Assembly: GCA_902617525.1 (NCBI GenBank)
Contig: CACMWW010000002.1
Coordinates: 62,001 to 126,000 of the forward strand
DNA: 64,000 bases
DNA from: an uncultured Pelagibacteraceae bacterium
GTDB taxonomy: Bacteria; Pseudomonadota; Alphaproteobacteria; Pelagibacterales; AG-422-B15
Direction: 5' to 3'
The stretch's first letter is position 1; each line of letters starts with the position of its first letter. A program made the translations under genes and the position numbers. The notes under the pieces are model-generated. The model saw only the letters and a program-made list of their open reading frames with translations, did not search any database and was not told the origin of the DNA. Shown here piece after piece: positions 20,576 through 30,500 of this stretch.

Positions 20576-22630
20576 ATGCCAAATTCTGAAGTTCTTAAAG
20601 TTACATCTGAATACAAACCTGCTGGAGATCAGCCTCAAGCAATTGAAGAGATTGTTAAAAGCATTAAAGGCAATGAGATGGAACAAGTTTTGCTTGGAGT
20701 AACTGGATCAGGCAAAACTTTCACGATGGCTAAAATTATAGAAAAACTTCAAAGGCCAACTCTAATACTTGCTCCAAATAAAACTTTAGCTGCACAATTA
20801 TATGGTGAAATGAAGTCATTCTTTCCAGACAATGCTGTTGAATATTTTGTATCTTATTATGACTATTATATACCTGAAGCATACGTACCGAGGTCAAATA
20901 CTTACATAGAAAAAGAAGCATCGATAAATGAACAAATCGATCGAATGAGACACTCAGCAACTCAATCCTTACTTGAGAGAAAAGATGTTGTAATTGTTGC
21001 AAGTGTTTCATGTATTTATGGAATAGGTTCTGTTGAAACGTATAGATCAATGACTATTCGATTAGAAAAAAATCAAAAGATTGGACGAAATGAAATTATT
21101 CAAAAACTCATCACGCTTCAATATAACCGAAACGACACAGATTTTCATAGAGGCACATTTAGAGTGCGTGGAGACTTGATTGAGGTTTTTCCATCCCATT
21201 ACGAAGATCGCGCGTGGAAATTATCATTATTCGGAGATGATCTCGAGTCGATAAGCGAATTTGATCCATTGACTGGAAAAAAGACAGCTGAGTTAGAAAC
21301 TATAAAAATTTATGCAAACAGTCACTACGTCACTCCAAGGCCAACACTTGATACTGCCATAAAACAAATACGAAAAGATTTAGAAGTAAGGATTCCTGAA
21401 TTTAAAAAAGAAAATAAATTAATAGAGGCTCAGCGAATAGAAGAAAGAACAAGGTTTGATTTAGAAATGATTGAAGCAACGGGTAGTTGTCCAGGTATTG
21501 AGAATTATTCAAGATATCTCTCTGGAAGAAATCCAGGCGAACCGCCTCCAACACTTTTTGAATACTTGCCTGACAATGCACTCCTTTTTGTTGATGAAAG
21601 TCATGTCACAGTACCTCAATTAGAAGGCATGTATAAAGGTGACCGAAGCAGAAAAACAACACTGTCAGAATATGGCTTTAGATTACCATCTTGCTTAGAT
21701 AACAGACCATTGAAGTTTGAGGAATGGGAAATGATGCGCCCTCAAAGTTTATTCATTTCTGCTACTCCAGGACCATGGGAAATGCAAAAAACTCAAGGGG
21801 TATTTACTGAACAAATAATAAGGCCAACAGGGTTGATTGATCCAGAGGTTGAAATAAGGCCTGCGAAAACTCAAGTAGAAGATTTAATATCAGAATGTAA
21901 AAAAATTATTGATCTTAAATACCGAGTATTAGTGACAACACTTACTAAACGCATGGCTGAGGACTTGTCAGAATATATGCATGAAAACGGAATAAAAGTA
22001 AAATATATGCATTCAGATATTGATACATTAGAAAGGATTGAAATCATCCGTGACCTAAGAAAGGGACTATTTGACGTCTTAGTGGGTATCAATTTACTTA
22101 GAGAAGGTTTGGATATACCTGAATGTGCTTTAGTCGCAATATTAGATGCTGATAAAGAAGGCTTCTTAAGATCGGAGAGATCATTGGTACAGACAATCGG
22201 TAGAGCGGCACGGAATGTAGATGGAAGAGTAATACTGTATGCTGATAAAGAAACAGAAAGTATAAAAAAAGCAATAAGTGAGACTGACAGAAGAAGAGAT
22301 ATACAAAAGCAATACAACAAAGAAAATAATATTACACCTGAAACTATAAAGAGGGATATTAGTGATATTCTTGAAAGTATTTATGAAAATGATCGTGTAA
22401 ACGTTGATTTGAAGAGTACAGAAAAACATCTCGTCGGAAATAATCTAAAAAAACATCTTGAGGAACTTAAGAAAAATATGACAGATTTTGCTGATGATCT
22501 CAATTTTGAAGAAGCTGCTAAGTTAAGAGATGAGATAAAAAGGCTTGAGAATAATGAATTAGAGTTACCATCTAACAGCAATATAGTTTATAAAAAAAAT
22601 AAAAGGAAAAAAAGAAAGTACTTTACTTAA
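20576..22630 (+). CDS. uvrB: Excinuclease ABC subunit B
   Basis: 684 residues. Walker [11 protein letters not shown] (41-50), damage-verifying beta-hairpin [12 protein letters not shown] (~94-105), DEXX-type FVDESHVT, helicase motif [11 protein letters not shown], and a C-terminal UVR domain ([13 protein letters not shown]) that binds UvrC. Damage recognition in nucleotide excision repair. The stop overlaps the next start as TAATG. uvrC is three genes downstream in the same run. Confidence 0.98.
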   Translation: MPNSEVLKVTSEYKPAGDQPQAIEEIVKSIKGNEMEQVLLGVTGSGKTFTMAKIIEKLQRPTLILAPNKTLAAQLYGEMKSFFPDNAVEYFVSYYDYYIPEAYVPRSNTYIEKEASINEQIDRMRHSATQSLLERKDVVIVASVSCIYGIGSVETYRSMTIRLEKNQKIGRNEIIQKLITLQYNRNDTDFHRGTFRVRGDLIEVFPSHYEDRAWKLSLFGDDLESISEFDPLTGKKTAELETIKIYANSHYVTPRPTLDTAIKQIRKDLEVRIPEFKKENKLIEAQRIEERTRFDLEMIEATGSCPGIENYSRYLSGRNPGEPPPTLFEYLPDNALLFVDESHVTVPQLEGMYKGDRSRKTTLSEYGFRLPSCLDNRPLKFEEWEMMRPQSLFISATPGPWEMQKTQGVFTEQIIRPTGLIDPEVEIRPAKTQVEDLISECKKIIDLKYRVLVTTLTKRMAEDLSEYMHENGIKVKYMHSDIDTLERIEIIRDLRKGLFDVLVGINLLREGLDIPECALVAILDADKEGFLRSERSLVQTIGRAARNVDGRVILYADKETESIKKAISETDRRRDIQKQYNKENNITPETIKRDISDILESIYENDRVNVDLKSTEKHLVGNNLKKHLEELKKNMTDFADDLNFEEAAKLRDEIKRLENNELELPSNSNIVYKKNKRKKRKYFT

Positions 22631-23565
22631 TGTTTATAGATTTCTGCATACTGTTAATAGGATTATCTCTTCTTTTATACAGTGCAGATAAAATGATTGA
22701 GTCGGCTGACGCAATTGCTAAAAAGTTCAATTTATCCCCAGTATTAATAGGTTTAACAATTGTAGCGTTTGGTACATCAGCACCTGAATTAGTTATAACT
22801 CTATTTGCTGCAACAAAGATTGTTCCAGCTACTGATGCCATTACCGGAAATATTATAGGATCTAATATTGCAAATATTTTACTAATTTTAGGAACTTCAG
22901 CATTTTTTTTCAAAATTAATCTAGATAAATTAGGCACCAAGGATATTATTTTTTTACTTCTAATATCTTTATACTTCGCGCTCTTATTTTATATTAGCCA
23001 AACAGTCTCTCTCATTCACACAATCGGCTATTTAGTTTTAACTTTGTTCTTTATCAATTTTCTTCGTAATTATAAATCCTCAGATCAAAATGAAGAACAA
23101 AAAATTTTTGGAAGATACACTTATTTAATTTTACTAAGTGCCTTCATAGGCATTTTTATCGGTGGGAAAATTTTTTTAGACAGCTCACTGAATATTTTTC
23201 AAACGTTAGGAGTTAACGAGGTACTAATAGGTATTTTTGTTCTGGCCATTGGTACATCCTTGCCTGAATTGATAACTGTTATTATTTCTTACTTAAAAAA
23301 GAAGGGCTCTATAGGTATTGGTAATGTTATTGGCAGTAACATTATGAACATACTGTTTGTTTTCCTACCAGGGGTTATAATTGTTCAACTTAGAGGGCTT
23401 GAATATTCTCTAAAAAATATAGATGTATTTCATATATATATTTTAATATTAGTAACTTTGATGATAGCTATTATGGCAATTTTAAGAATTCAAATGAGAA
23501 AAATACATTCTGCTTTTTTCTTGATTAGTTACTTTTTATATCTTGGGTATTCTTTTATATTATGA
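22630..23565 (+). CDS. Calcium/sodium antiporter, CaCA family (YrbG-like)
   Basis: 311 residues, about 10 transmembrane helices. Two inverted alpha repeats carry the ion-binding motifs: GTSAPELVITLFA followed by GNIIGSNIANILLILG, and GTSLPELITVIISY followed by GNVIGSNIMNILFV; both acidic residues (GTSxPE) are present. Exchanges a cation, probably Ca2+, for Na+ or H+ across the inner membrane. Coupled to uvrB (TAATG) and to the SDR gene (ATGA), but functionally unrelated to either. Confidence 0.92.
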   Translation: MFIDFCILLIGLSLLLYSADKMIESADAIAKKFNLSPVLIGLTIVAFGTSAPELVITLFAATKIVPATDAITGNIIGSNIANILLILGTSAFFFKINLDKLGTKDIIFLLLISLYFALLFYISQTVSLIHTIGYLVLTLFFINFLRNYKSSDQNEEQKIFGRYTYLILLSAFIGIFIGGKIFLDSSLNIFQTLGVNEVLIGIFVLAIGTSLPELITVIISYLKKKGSIGIGNVIGSNIMNILFVFLPGVIIVQLRGLEYSLKNIDVFHIYILILVTLMIAIMAILRIQMRKIHSAFFLISYFLYLGYSFIL

Positions 23566-24284
23566 AAAAAACAATATTAATTACAGGCGGTTCCCAAAGA
23601 ATTGGTAGATCAATTGCACTATTTCTTAGAGATTCTCATTATAATTTTATAATACACTATAATAAGTCATCAAAAGCAGCCAGAGAATTGAAAAATATTA
23701 TTAATAGTAACGGGCGCGATTGTGAAATAGTGAAAACTGATTTGTCTAAAATATCTGATGTTAAAAATATAATTAAAAGAAGTAAAAAATTTTTTGGACC
23801 AATACATGCAATTGTTAATAACGCCTCCTTGTTCATCAATGATAATATTGAAAATTTAAATGATAAACTTTGGTATGATCATATGAATATAAACTTATAC
23901 GCCCCTCTAATAATATCTAAAGAATTTAATAAACAACTTCCAAAAAAGAGCTTAGGGCATATCATAAATATATTGGATCAAAATGTAGTTAACCCAGATA
24001 CATCGTTTTTTTCCTACTCCATTTCAAAATCTGCTTTACTATCTGCAACTACAATCATGGCAAAATCATTTGCTCCTAACATTAGGGTTAATGCGATTGG
24101 CCCAGGCCCGACACTTAAAAATATTCATCAATCAAAAAAACATTTTGATAAATCGATCAAAAATACTTTACTTAAAATAGGTTCACCACCAGAGGAGATT
24201 GCCAGAGCAGTTAAATTTCTTCTTGAATCAAAATCAATTACAGGTCAATTTATAGCTGTAGATGGTGGGGAACATTTATCATGA
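23562..24284 (+). CDS. Short-chain dehydrogenase/reductase, possible pteridine reductase
   Basis: 240 residues. SDR features: nucleotide loop ITGGSQRIGRS, NNAS motif (VNNASLF), catalytic Tyr-x3-Lys in SYSISKSALL and IGPGPT after strand 6. The TGGSQRIG form, with an Arg after Q in place of the usual TGxxxGIG, is common in the pteridine reductase/FolM subgroup, and the gene overlaps folB by ATGA. I therefore infer a dihydrofolate/dihydromonapterin reductase role; generic SDR is the safe call. Confidence 0.82.
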   Translation: MKKTILITGGSQRIGRSIALFLRDSHYNFIIHYNKSSKAARELKNIINSNGRDCEIVKTDLSKISDVKNIIKRSKKFFGPIHAIVNNASLFINDNIENLNDKLWYDHMNINLYAPLIISKEFNKQLPKKSLGHIINILDQNVVNPDTSFFSYSISKSALLSATTIMAKSFAPNIRVNAIGPGPTLKNIHQSKKHFDKSIKNTLLKIGSPPEEIARAVKFLLESKSITGQFIAVDGGEHLS

Positions 24285-24709
24285 CAGCAAGGAATATTCT
24301 TAAATTAAGTGAATTAAGGTCAGAAACAGATTTGATCAATCCAAATTCTGGTTACGATTTAATCTTTTTAAATGATTTTATGATCGATGCAAATATTGGG
24401 GTATACAAACACGAGAAAATAAAGAGCCAACCACTCCGCATAAACATAATTGCTAAAGTTAAAAATCCAAAAAAAATAAATGATGATAAATTGTACAGTG
24501 TTGTTTGTTATAATCAGATTTCAAAAAAAATTAAAAAAATTATTAAATCTGGTCATACAATTTTACTAGAAAAACTTGCTGAAAAAATATTTCAGGAGTG
24601 TTTTAAAAACAAAAGAATTCAAACTATGAAGATAAGACTTGAAAAACTTGATGCAATTCAAGAAGCTGAAAGCGCAGGCATCGAAGTTGAACGCTCTCGT
24701 TCAGAATAA
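24281..24709 (+). CDS. folB: Dihydroneopterin aldolase family protein (FolB)
   Basis: 142 residues. After a ~25-residue N-terminal extension, FMIDANIGVYKHEKIKSQPL carries the substrate-binding Glu and MKIRLEKLDAI the conserved Lys of the FolB tunnel fold. Cleaves dihydroneopterin to 6-hydroxymethyl-dihydropterin in folate synthesis. ATGA overlap with the SDR gene, TAATG overlap with uvrC. Sequence is divergent and Lys-rich, so the exact substrate (neopterin or monapterin) is uncertain. Confidence 0.85.
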   Translation: MTARNILKLSELRSETDLINPNSGYDLIFLNDFMIDANIGVYKHEKIKSQPLRINIIAKVKNPKKINDDKLYSVVCYNQISKKIKKIIKSGHTILLEKLAEKIFQECFKNKRIQTMKIRLEKLDAIQEAESAGIEVERSRSE

Positions 24710-26541
24710 TGAATAATCTTGAGAATATTAAAGAAATAGTTGACCAATCCCCCACTTCTTCCGGTATTTATAAAATGCTTAATGAAAAAGAAGAGATTAT
24801 GTATATTGGCAAAGCAAAAAATCTCCAAAATAGACTTAAAAGCTATCTAAACACTAACAATCTCTCAAATCGAATCAGAAGGATGGTTAGTAGAATATCA
24901 AATATTGAAGTAATTATTACTGAGACAGAAAAAGAAGCTTTGTTGCTTGAGGCAAATTTAATAAAAAAACTTAAACCTCCTTTTAATATACTTTTACGAG
25001 ATGATAAATCATTTCCTTATATTTTTATTAATCATGAACAAGAATTTCCACAAATTTCAAAACATAGAGGAAAACAAAAATATAAGGGAAAATACTTTGG
25101 TCCGTTCGCAACAATTAATTCACTAAATTATACTTTGAAAATATTACAGAAAGTTTTTCTACTAAGGTCGTGCGATGATACTATTTTTCAAAATAGATCT
25201 AAACCATGTCTTCTTTATCAAATTGAAAGGTGCAGTGGTCCCTGTGTTGATTATACATTAAGTAAAAAAGAGTATTTACAAAGTGTTAAGAATGCTGAGC
25301 ACTTTCTTTCAGGTCAACATAGCAATTTACAAGAGCAGTTATCTTCTAAAATGGATGAAGAAAGTAAAAGTCTTAATTATGAAAAAGCAGCTAGCTATAG
25401 AGATAAGATAGTTGCACTAACCCAGATTCAAAGTCAGCAAAACATAAATCTTTACGATATAAAAAATACTGACGTGATTTCAATTTCAAGAAAAGGAAAT
25501 AAATCATGTGTTCAAGTATTTATTTATAGGTCAGGTCAAAATTGGGGAAATAGATCTTATTTTCCAAAACATAGCGATGAAGTAGAAACTTATGAGATCC
25601 TAGAGCGTTTTATTGTTGATTTTTATACAAGATATTCCCCTCCAAAAAATGTATTGTTAAACTTACCTATAAAGAATTCATCTCTTATCGAAACATCTCT
25701 TAAATCCATTTATAATTACAAGACATCTTTTTTTGTCCCTAAAAAAGGAAAAAAATTAGATATAGTGAATTATGCGTGTAGAAACTCAGAACTAGCACTT
25801 AAAAATCACATTGCACAGTCTCACTCTGACAAAGAGAATCTGAGCCAACTTTCAAAAGTACTCAATATGACTAAAAAAATAAAAAGAGTTGAAGCCTATG
25901 ACAACAGTCATCTATCGGGCAAAAATGCAGTTGGTGCAATGATTGTTTACTCTGAAGAAGGGTTTGAAAAAAAATCATACAGAAAATTTAATATAGACTC
26001 ATCAAAAGTAAAACTTGGTGATGATTACGGAATGATGAGACACGTCCTTGAAAGAAGATTTTCAAAAGAAGCAATCAAAAATTCTAAGAAATATGAAAAA
26101 TTGCCTGATTTATTGGTTATTGATGGAGGTAAAGGCCACTACGATTTAGCTAAAGAAATCTTAGAAACTAAAGGTTTAAATGAAACGGAACTAATATCAA
26201 TATTTAAGGGTGAGGGAAGAAAAGAGTCATTAGATCAAATAATATATAAAAATAAAAAAAACTTTATCGACAAAAATACTCCCTCCTTTTTCTTTATTCA
26301 GAGAATTAGAGATGAGTCACATCGCTACGCAATAGGGGCACATAAAGCAAAAAGAAAGAGGGAAATGCATGCCTCAGAACTAGAACCGATAGAAGGTTTA
26401 GGACGAAGCAGAAGAAAATTACTTTTGAATCATTTTGGATCAGTTAAAAATATTAAAAATGCCTCAGCTCAGGATATAATGAAAGTAAGAGGAATTAGTA
26501 AGTTGCTTTCAGAAAAAATATATGCATATTTTAATGGATAA
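24709..26541 (+). CDS. uvrC: Excinuclease ABC subunit C
   Basis: 610 residues. N-terminal GIY-YIG nuclease (SGIYKML...MYIGKAKNLQNRLKSYL) for the 3' cut; Cys-containing SKPCLLYQIERCSGPCVDY; UVR domain (LNYEKAASYRDKIVAL) for UvrB; RNase H-like nuclease domain (EAYDNSHLSGKNAVGAMIVY) for the 5' cut; C-terminal tandem helix-hairpin-helix (EGLGRSRRKLLLNHFGS). Works with UvrB in nucleotide excision repair. TAATG junctions on both sides couple it to folB and pgsA. Confidence 0.97.
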   Translation: MNNLENIKEIVDQSPTSSGIYKMLNEKEEIMYIGKAKNLQNRLKSYLNTNNLSNRIRRMVSRISNIEVIITETEKEALLLEANLIKKLKPPFNILLRDDKSFPYIFINHEQEFPQISKHRGKQKYKGKYFGPFATINSLNYTLKILQKVFLLRSCDDTIFQNRSKPCLLYQIERCSGPCVDYTLSKKEYLQSVKNAEHFLSGQHSNLQEQLSSKMDEESKSLNYEKAASYRDKIVALTQIQSQQNINLYDIKNTDVISISRKGNKSCVQVFIYRSGQNWGNRSYFPKHSDEVETYEILERFIVDFYTRYSPPKNVLLNLPIKNSSLIETSLKSIYNYKTSFFVPKKGKKLDIVNYACRNSELALKNHIAQSHSDKENLSQLSKVLNMTKKIKRVEAYDNSHLSGKNAVGAMIVYSEEGFEKKSYRKFNIDSSKVKLGDDYGMMRHVLERRFSKEAIKNSKKYEKLPDLLVIDGGKGHYDLAKEILETKGLNETELISIFKGEGRKESLDQIIYKNKKNFIDKNTPSFFFIQRIRDESHRYAIGAHKAKRKREMHASELEPIEGLGRSRRKLLLNHFGSVKNIKNASAQDIMKVRGISKLLSEKIYAYFNG

Positions 26542-27083
26542 TGTCTAAATTACCAAATTTTCTCACTCTACTTAGAATTTTTTTATTACCATTATTATTA
26601 TATTTAATCATAGATAGTAATAGCTCATTTAATTTGGCAATTCTTATTTTGTTTATTGTTATTGCATTGTCAGATTATTTTGATGGGGTAATTGCAAGAA
26701 AAACGAATAGTACATCTGAATTTGGTAAAATGTTAGATCCTATTGCAGATAAGCTATTTGTCGTACTGTTAATAATTACATTTATCTATAATGACTATAT
26801 TAATGAGATAAATTTAATTCCAGCCTACTTAATAATATTTAGAGAAATTTTTATCTCTGGTCTAAGAGAATATGCATCTAATTTACCAGAAGTAAAAAAA
26901 ATAGATGTTTCTATACTAGGAAAATATAAAACTGCTTTTCAAATTTTGAGTTTATTTATGATCTTATTAGGAAGCATCTACATAGATTTGAAGCCTATAT
27001 TAAACATAGGTATTTATCTGTTCTGGCTGTCAACAATAATTACGCTGATCAGCGCGTATCAATATTACAAAAGTATATTTTAA
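26541..27083 (+). CDS. pgsA: CDP-diacylglycerol-glycerol-3-phosphate 3-phosphatidyltransferase
   Basis: 180 residues with about 5 transmembrane segments. The CDP-alcohol phosphotransferase signature DxxDGxxAR(x8)GxxxDxxxD is complete: it starts SDYFDGVIAR and ends FGKMLDPIADK. Commits CDP-diacylglycerol to phosphatidylglycerol at the inner membrane. The uvrC-pgsA pair is widely conserved in Proteobacteria. Ends 1 base before the convergent ilvE gene. Confidence 0.95.
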   Translation: MSKLPNFLTLLRIFLLPLLLYLIIDSNSSFNLAILILFIVIALSDYFDGVIARKTNSTSEFGKMLDPIADKLFVVLLIITFIYNDYINEINLIPAYLIIFREIFISGLREYASNLPEVKKIDVSILGKYKTAFQILSLFMILLGSIYIDLKPILNIGIYLFWLSTIITLISAYQYYKSIF

Positions 27084-27084
27084 G

Positions 27085-27966
27085 TTAAGATCTCACGATT
27101 TCGTGATAATCCTGCATAAACTTAAAATTTTGGGTATTGTCTCCAGTATTGAATTTAATATCGTCAATAGACTGAATAGGAGTAATCTCTGCCGCGGTGC
27201 CTGTTAGAAAGGCCTCATCAAAATTACTAATTTCCTCAGGCTTTATATGACGCTCCGTAATATTAAAGCCTTGCTCTGTGACCATTTCAATAACAGTTTG
27301 CCTAGTTATACCATTTAGAAAACAATCAGGAATTGGGGTATGAATTTCTTTTCCTTTAATAAAGAAAATATTAGCTCCAGTACCTTCAGCAACATAACCT
27401 CTATAGTCCAACATCAAGGCATCATGGTAACCTTTTTGTTCCGCAAATTCTTTTGACATTGTACAAATAACGTAAGGGCCAGATGCTTTTGCTTCGCAAG
27501 GCGCTGTATCAGGTGATGGTCGCTTCCAGGGTGAGGTTATTAATCGAAGGCCGGCTTTTCGATCTTCGATTTTAAAATAAGATGCCCAATCATTCCATAC
27601 CGCAATTGCAACATTTATATCAGACTTAGCAGTTGAGATTCCCATTTGCTGAGACCCCCTCCATGCAATTGGCCTTACATAACAATCTTCAAAATTCATT
27701 TTTTTAATAAGTTCATCTTTGGCCTCATTGATTTGAGACTGACTATAAGGAATTTTTATGCCTACAATTTCCGCTGATCTAAACAACCTTTTTGTGTGTT
27801 CTTCAGATTTAAAAATCTTACCTTTATAAGCTCTTTCCCCTTCAAACACAGCGCTAGCATAGTGAAGACCTTGAGTAATAACATGACATTTCGCATCATT
27901 CCACTTGATGAACTCTCCATTCATCCAAATAAAACCCTCTCGATTATCAAATGGTGCTATTTCCAT
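27085..27966 (-). CDS. ilvE: Branched-chain amino acid aminotransferase
   Basis: 293 residues. Fold-type IV PLP enzyme: HVITQGLHYASAVFEGERAY near the N-terminus, Schiff-base Lys in CEAKASGPYV, and PLP-phosphate-binding AEGTGANIFFIKG and FLNGITRQTVIE. Last step of Val, Ile and Leu synthesis. ATG 27966; divergent from the MarR-type regulator across 81 bases, a neighbourhood I recall from other Alphaproteobacteria. Confidence 0.95.
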   Translation of the reverse strand: MEIAPFDNREGFIWMNGEFIKWNDAKCHVITQGLHYASAVFEGERAYKGKIFKSEEHTKRLFRSAEIVGIKIPYSQSQINEAKDELIKKMNFEDCYVRPIAWRGSQQMGISTAKSDINVAIAVWNDWASYFKIEDRKAGLRLITSPWKRPSPDTAPCEAKASGPYVICTMSKEFAEQKGYHDALMLDYRGYVAEGTGANIFFIKGKEIHTPIPDCFLNGITRQTVIEMVTEQGFNITERHIKPEEISNFDEAFLTGTAAEITPIQSIDDIKFNTGDNTQNFKFMQDYHEIVRS

Positions 27967-28047
27967 GTAAATTATTTTAATAAATTAGAAGTGTCATAAC
28001 AGAAAAATGGCTTGATTAATATATAATTTTCAGATTATTATGTCATA

Positions 28048-28518
28048 GTGACTGACTTAAATACAATATCAAATAAATCTGCATCTTTACTTTATTTGCG
28101 TGAAGACAGAATTAAAAATTCATTAAATAGTTTTTTTGAAGTTGCAAAAATTATGGAAAAAGAGATTTTATTAAATCTAGACGATAAAAAATTGGGCATA
28201 GCAGATATTAGATGTCTTTTGATAATAAATATTAAGCCCGGAATTACATTTAATGAACTACTTAAGAAACTGGATATAAGAAAACAAAGCCTTAACCGTG
28301 TGTTGAGAGTGCTAATCAAAGAAAACTTAATTATTCAAAAAATAAATAATGATGACGCAAGAAAAAAAAATTTATTTATGACAGATAATGCTAATAAGGC
28401 TTTAAACGAAGCAATAAAACCTATAATAAATTCGCTTTCAAAAGCCTATGTAAAGTCTGGAGCTGGTTCAGTGCAAGGATTTAATCAAGTTATTAATTCA
28501 TTTATAGAGGATAGTTGA
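28048..28518 (+). CDS. MarR family regulator (PetP-like), GTG start
   Basis: 156 residues from GTG 28048; an ATG just upstream runs into a stop at once. Winged helix-turn-helix: LGIADIRCLLIINIKPGITF, then the recognition helix FNELLKKLDIRKQSLNRVL and the basic wing DDARKKNLFMT. It overlaps an OmpR-type response regulator by TGATG. In Rhodobacter a MarR-type gene petP precedes petR in the same way and is linked to bc1 expression; that parallel is inference. Confidence 0.85.
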   Translation: MTDLNTISNKSASLLYLREDRIKNSLNSFFEVAKIMEKEILLNLDDKKLGIADIRCLLIINIKPGITFNELLKKLDIRKQSLNRVLRVLIKENLIIQKINNDDARKKNLFMTDNANKALNEAIKPIINSLSKAYVKSGAGSVQGFNQVINSFIEDS

Positions 28519-29195
28519 TGAGTGAAAATACTCTACATATTCTTTTAGTTGATGATGATGACAAGATTAGGGAGTTATTAAAGACATTCTTAGTTGACAA
28601 TAAGTACCTTGTATCAACAGCAAGTAATGCCGCTGAAGCAAAAGAAATACTAGAATATATTACATTTGATTTACTTGTTATTGATATAATGATGCCGGGA
28701 CAAAATGGTTATGAATTAACTAAAGAAATTCGTGAAAAATCCCTAATTCCTATAATACACCTAACTGCAATGGGAGAAACTGAAGACAGAGTCCATGGTT
28801 TAGAAATTGGAGCCGATGATTATCTGGGAAAACCTTTTGAACCAAAAGAATTACTTTTACGTATAAATAATATTTTAAATAAAACATCTATTAAAAAAGA
28901 AACTAAACAAATTCAACTTGATAATATTATTGTTGATTTGAAAAGTGGTGTGATAAAAGGAAAATCAACTGAACAATCTCTTAATGACAATGAATTAAAA
29001 ATATTGCGAATATTATCAAAATTTCCTGGTAAGTCATTTTCAAGAGAGGAACTAATTACATCACTTAATTTTAATCAAGAAAGAACATTGGACGTATGCA
29101 TAAATAGACTTAGAAAAAAAATTGAAAAAAACCCTAAAATTCCCAAATTTCTTAAAACTAAAAGAGGTTCTGGTTATGAGTTATGGATTGACTAA
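28518..29195 (+). CDS. OmpR-family response regulator (PetR-like)
   Basis: 225 residues from ATG 28518, which overlaps the MarR stop (TGATG); a TTG one codon earlier is open but unlikely. Receiver domain: acidic pocket LLVDDDDKIRE, phospho-acceptor Asp in LLVIDIMMPG, conserved Lys in YLGKPFEPKEL. C-terminal winged-helix DNA-binding domain (NDNELKILRILSKFPGKSFS, LDVCINRLRKKIE). One base short of the kinase gene, so they form a two-component pair with an added MarR partner. Confidence 0.93.
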   Translation: MSENTLHILLVDDDDKIRELLKTFLVDNKYLVSTASNAAEAKEILEYITFDLLVIDIMMPGQNGYELTKEIREKSLIPIIHLTAMGETEDRVHGLEIGADDYLGKPFEPKELLLRINNILNKTSIKKETKQIQLDNIIVDLKSGVIKGKSTEQSLNDNELKILRILSKFPGKSFSREELITSLNFNQERTLDVCINRLRKKIEKNPKIPKFLKTKRGSGYELWID

Positions 29196-30500
29196 ATGAT
29201 AAAAAAAATATTACCAACGAGTCTATTAGGTAGAACAGTGCTAATTGTTTTATTTCCAATCGTTATGTTTCAGTTAATAATTCTATCCTATTACTATAAT
29301 AGCTTGTGGGAACGTACACTCAACCGCCTATCAAGATCTGTTGCTATGGAAATAGAATTAATTTCTGACAGAATGCTTTCAAGTGAAATAAGGTTAGATC
29401 AAAATCAAGCAAATAATCAATTTGGAGATTACTTTCTAATGAATATTAAAGAACTGAGCAAATATGATTTGGAAAAACTAAATGCCAAACAAAACAATAA
29501 TCAAGTACTTGTAAGTTTAAAAAATGAGCTGAATACACGTATTAACCATGAATTTTTTGTTATTGAACAAAATAACGAGACAGTCGATGTTATTTTAAGC
29601 ACTTCAGAAAAAGCAATACATTTTAATTTCCCAATTCAACGAATAACAACTTCAAGAAACCATATATTTTTAGGATGGCAAATCATTTCTTCATTTATAC
29701 TTGTTTTGATAGCGTATTTATTTTTGAAAAATCAAGTTAAACCAATTTCGAATTTAGCTAAGGCAGCGGAACAATTTGGCAAAGGACAAGAAGTTAAGAA
29801 TTTCAAAGTATCAGGTGCTTTAGAAGTAAGACAGGCAAGTTTGGAATTTTTAAAAATGAAAAATCGAATATCAAGACAAATTGAACAACGATCTCTTATG
29901 TTGGCGGGAGTGAGTCACGACTTAAAAACTCCGCTTACGAGAATGAAGTTACTACTTGAATCAATTAAAGATAATGAAATTAAAAACGAACTTAATTTAG
30001 AAATTAATCAGATGAATGAAATGCTAGTAGAATATTTAGATTTTGCAGCTATAAATGAGTCAAAAGATAAATCAACAATTAATCCTATTGAGGCAATAAT
30101 AAATATTAAGAATGATATACATTTTACAAAACATGAAATTAACCTTGAAATCATTAATGATGAAGAAGTTTTTGTAAATGAGAATATTTTTTCTCGTTCA
30201 ATTACAAATGTATTAAATAATGCGATTGTACAATCAGACAAAATAATAATTAAAGCAGATATAAACAAAAACCTGATTAAAATAAATATTCATGACAATG
30301 GAATTGGTATTCCTGATAGTGAAAAAGATAATGTATTTAAACCTTTCTATAGAGTAGACCAAAGTAGAAATCAGAATGTCTCAAACTCTGGATTAGGTTT
30401 AGCTACTACTAAATCCTTATTAAATTCAATAAATGGAAAAATATCACTGCACGACAGTTATTTAGGAGGTTTAGAGGTTGCGATTGAAATACCAAATTAA
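29196..30500 (+). CDS. EnvZ-like sensor histidine kinase
   Basis: 434 residues. TM1 ~11-31, periplasmic sensor region ~35-155, TM2 ~157-177, HAMP, then HisKA with phospho-His in MLAGVSHDLKTPLTRMK and an HATPase domain with N box NVLNNAIVQS, G1 DNGIGIPD, F box VFKPFYR and G2 GLGLATTK. Autophosphorylates and passes phosphate to the adjacent regulator. No PAS domain; the signal is unknown. The 3' end overlaps proC (convergent) by 4 bases. Confidence 0.93.
   Translation: MIKKILPTSLLGRTVLIVLFPIVMFQLIILSYYYNSLWERTLNRLSRSVAMEIELISDRMLSSEIRLDQNQANNQFGDYFLMNIKELSKYDLEKLNAKQNNNQVLVSLKNELNTRINHEFFVIEQNNETVDVILSTSEKAIHFNFPIQRITTSRNHIFLGWQIISSFILVLIAYLFLKNQVKPISNLAKAAEQFGKGQEVKNFKVSGALEVRQASLEFLKMKNRISRQIEQRSLMLAGVSHDLKTPLTRMKLLLESIKDNEIKNELNLEINQMNEMLVEYLDFAAINESKDKSTINPIEAIINIKNDIHFTKHEINLEIINDEEVFVNENIFSRSITNVLNNAIVQSDKIIIKADINKNLIKINIHDNGIGIPDSEKDNVFKPFYRVDQSRNQNVSNSGLGLATTKSLLNSINGKISLHDSYLGGLEVAIEIPN

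Noticed and set aside
21871..22320. Minus-strand frame of 149 codons inside uvrB
   Set aside because: Ser/Leu-rich antisense shadow of a well conserved gene.
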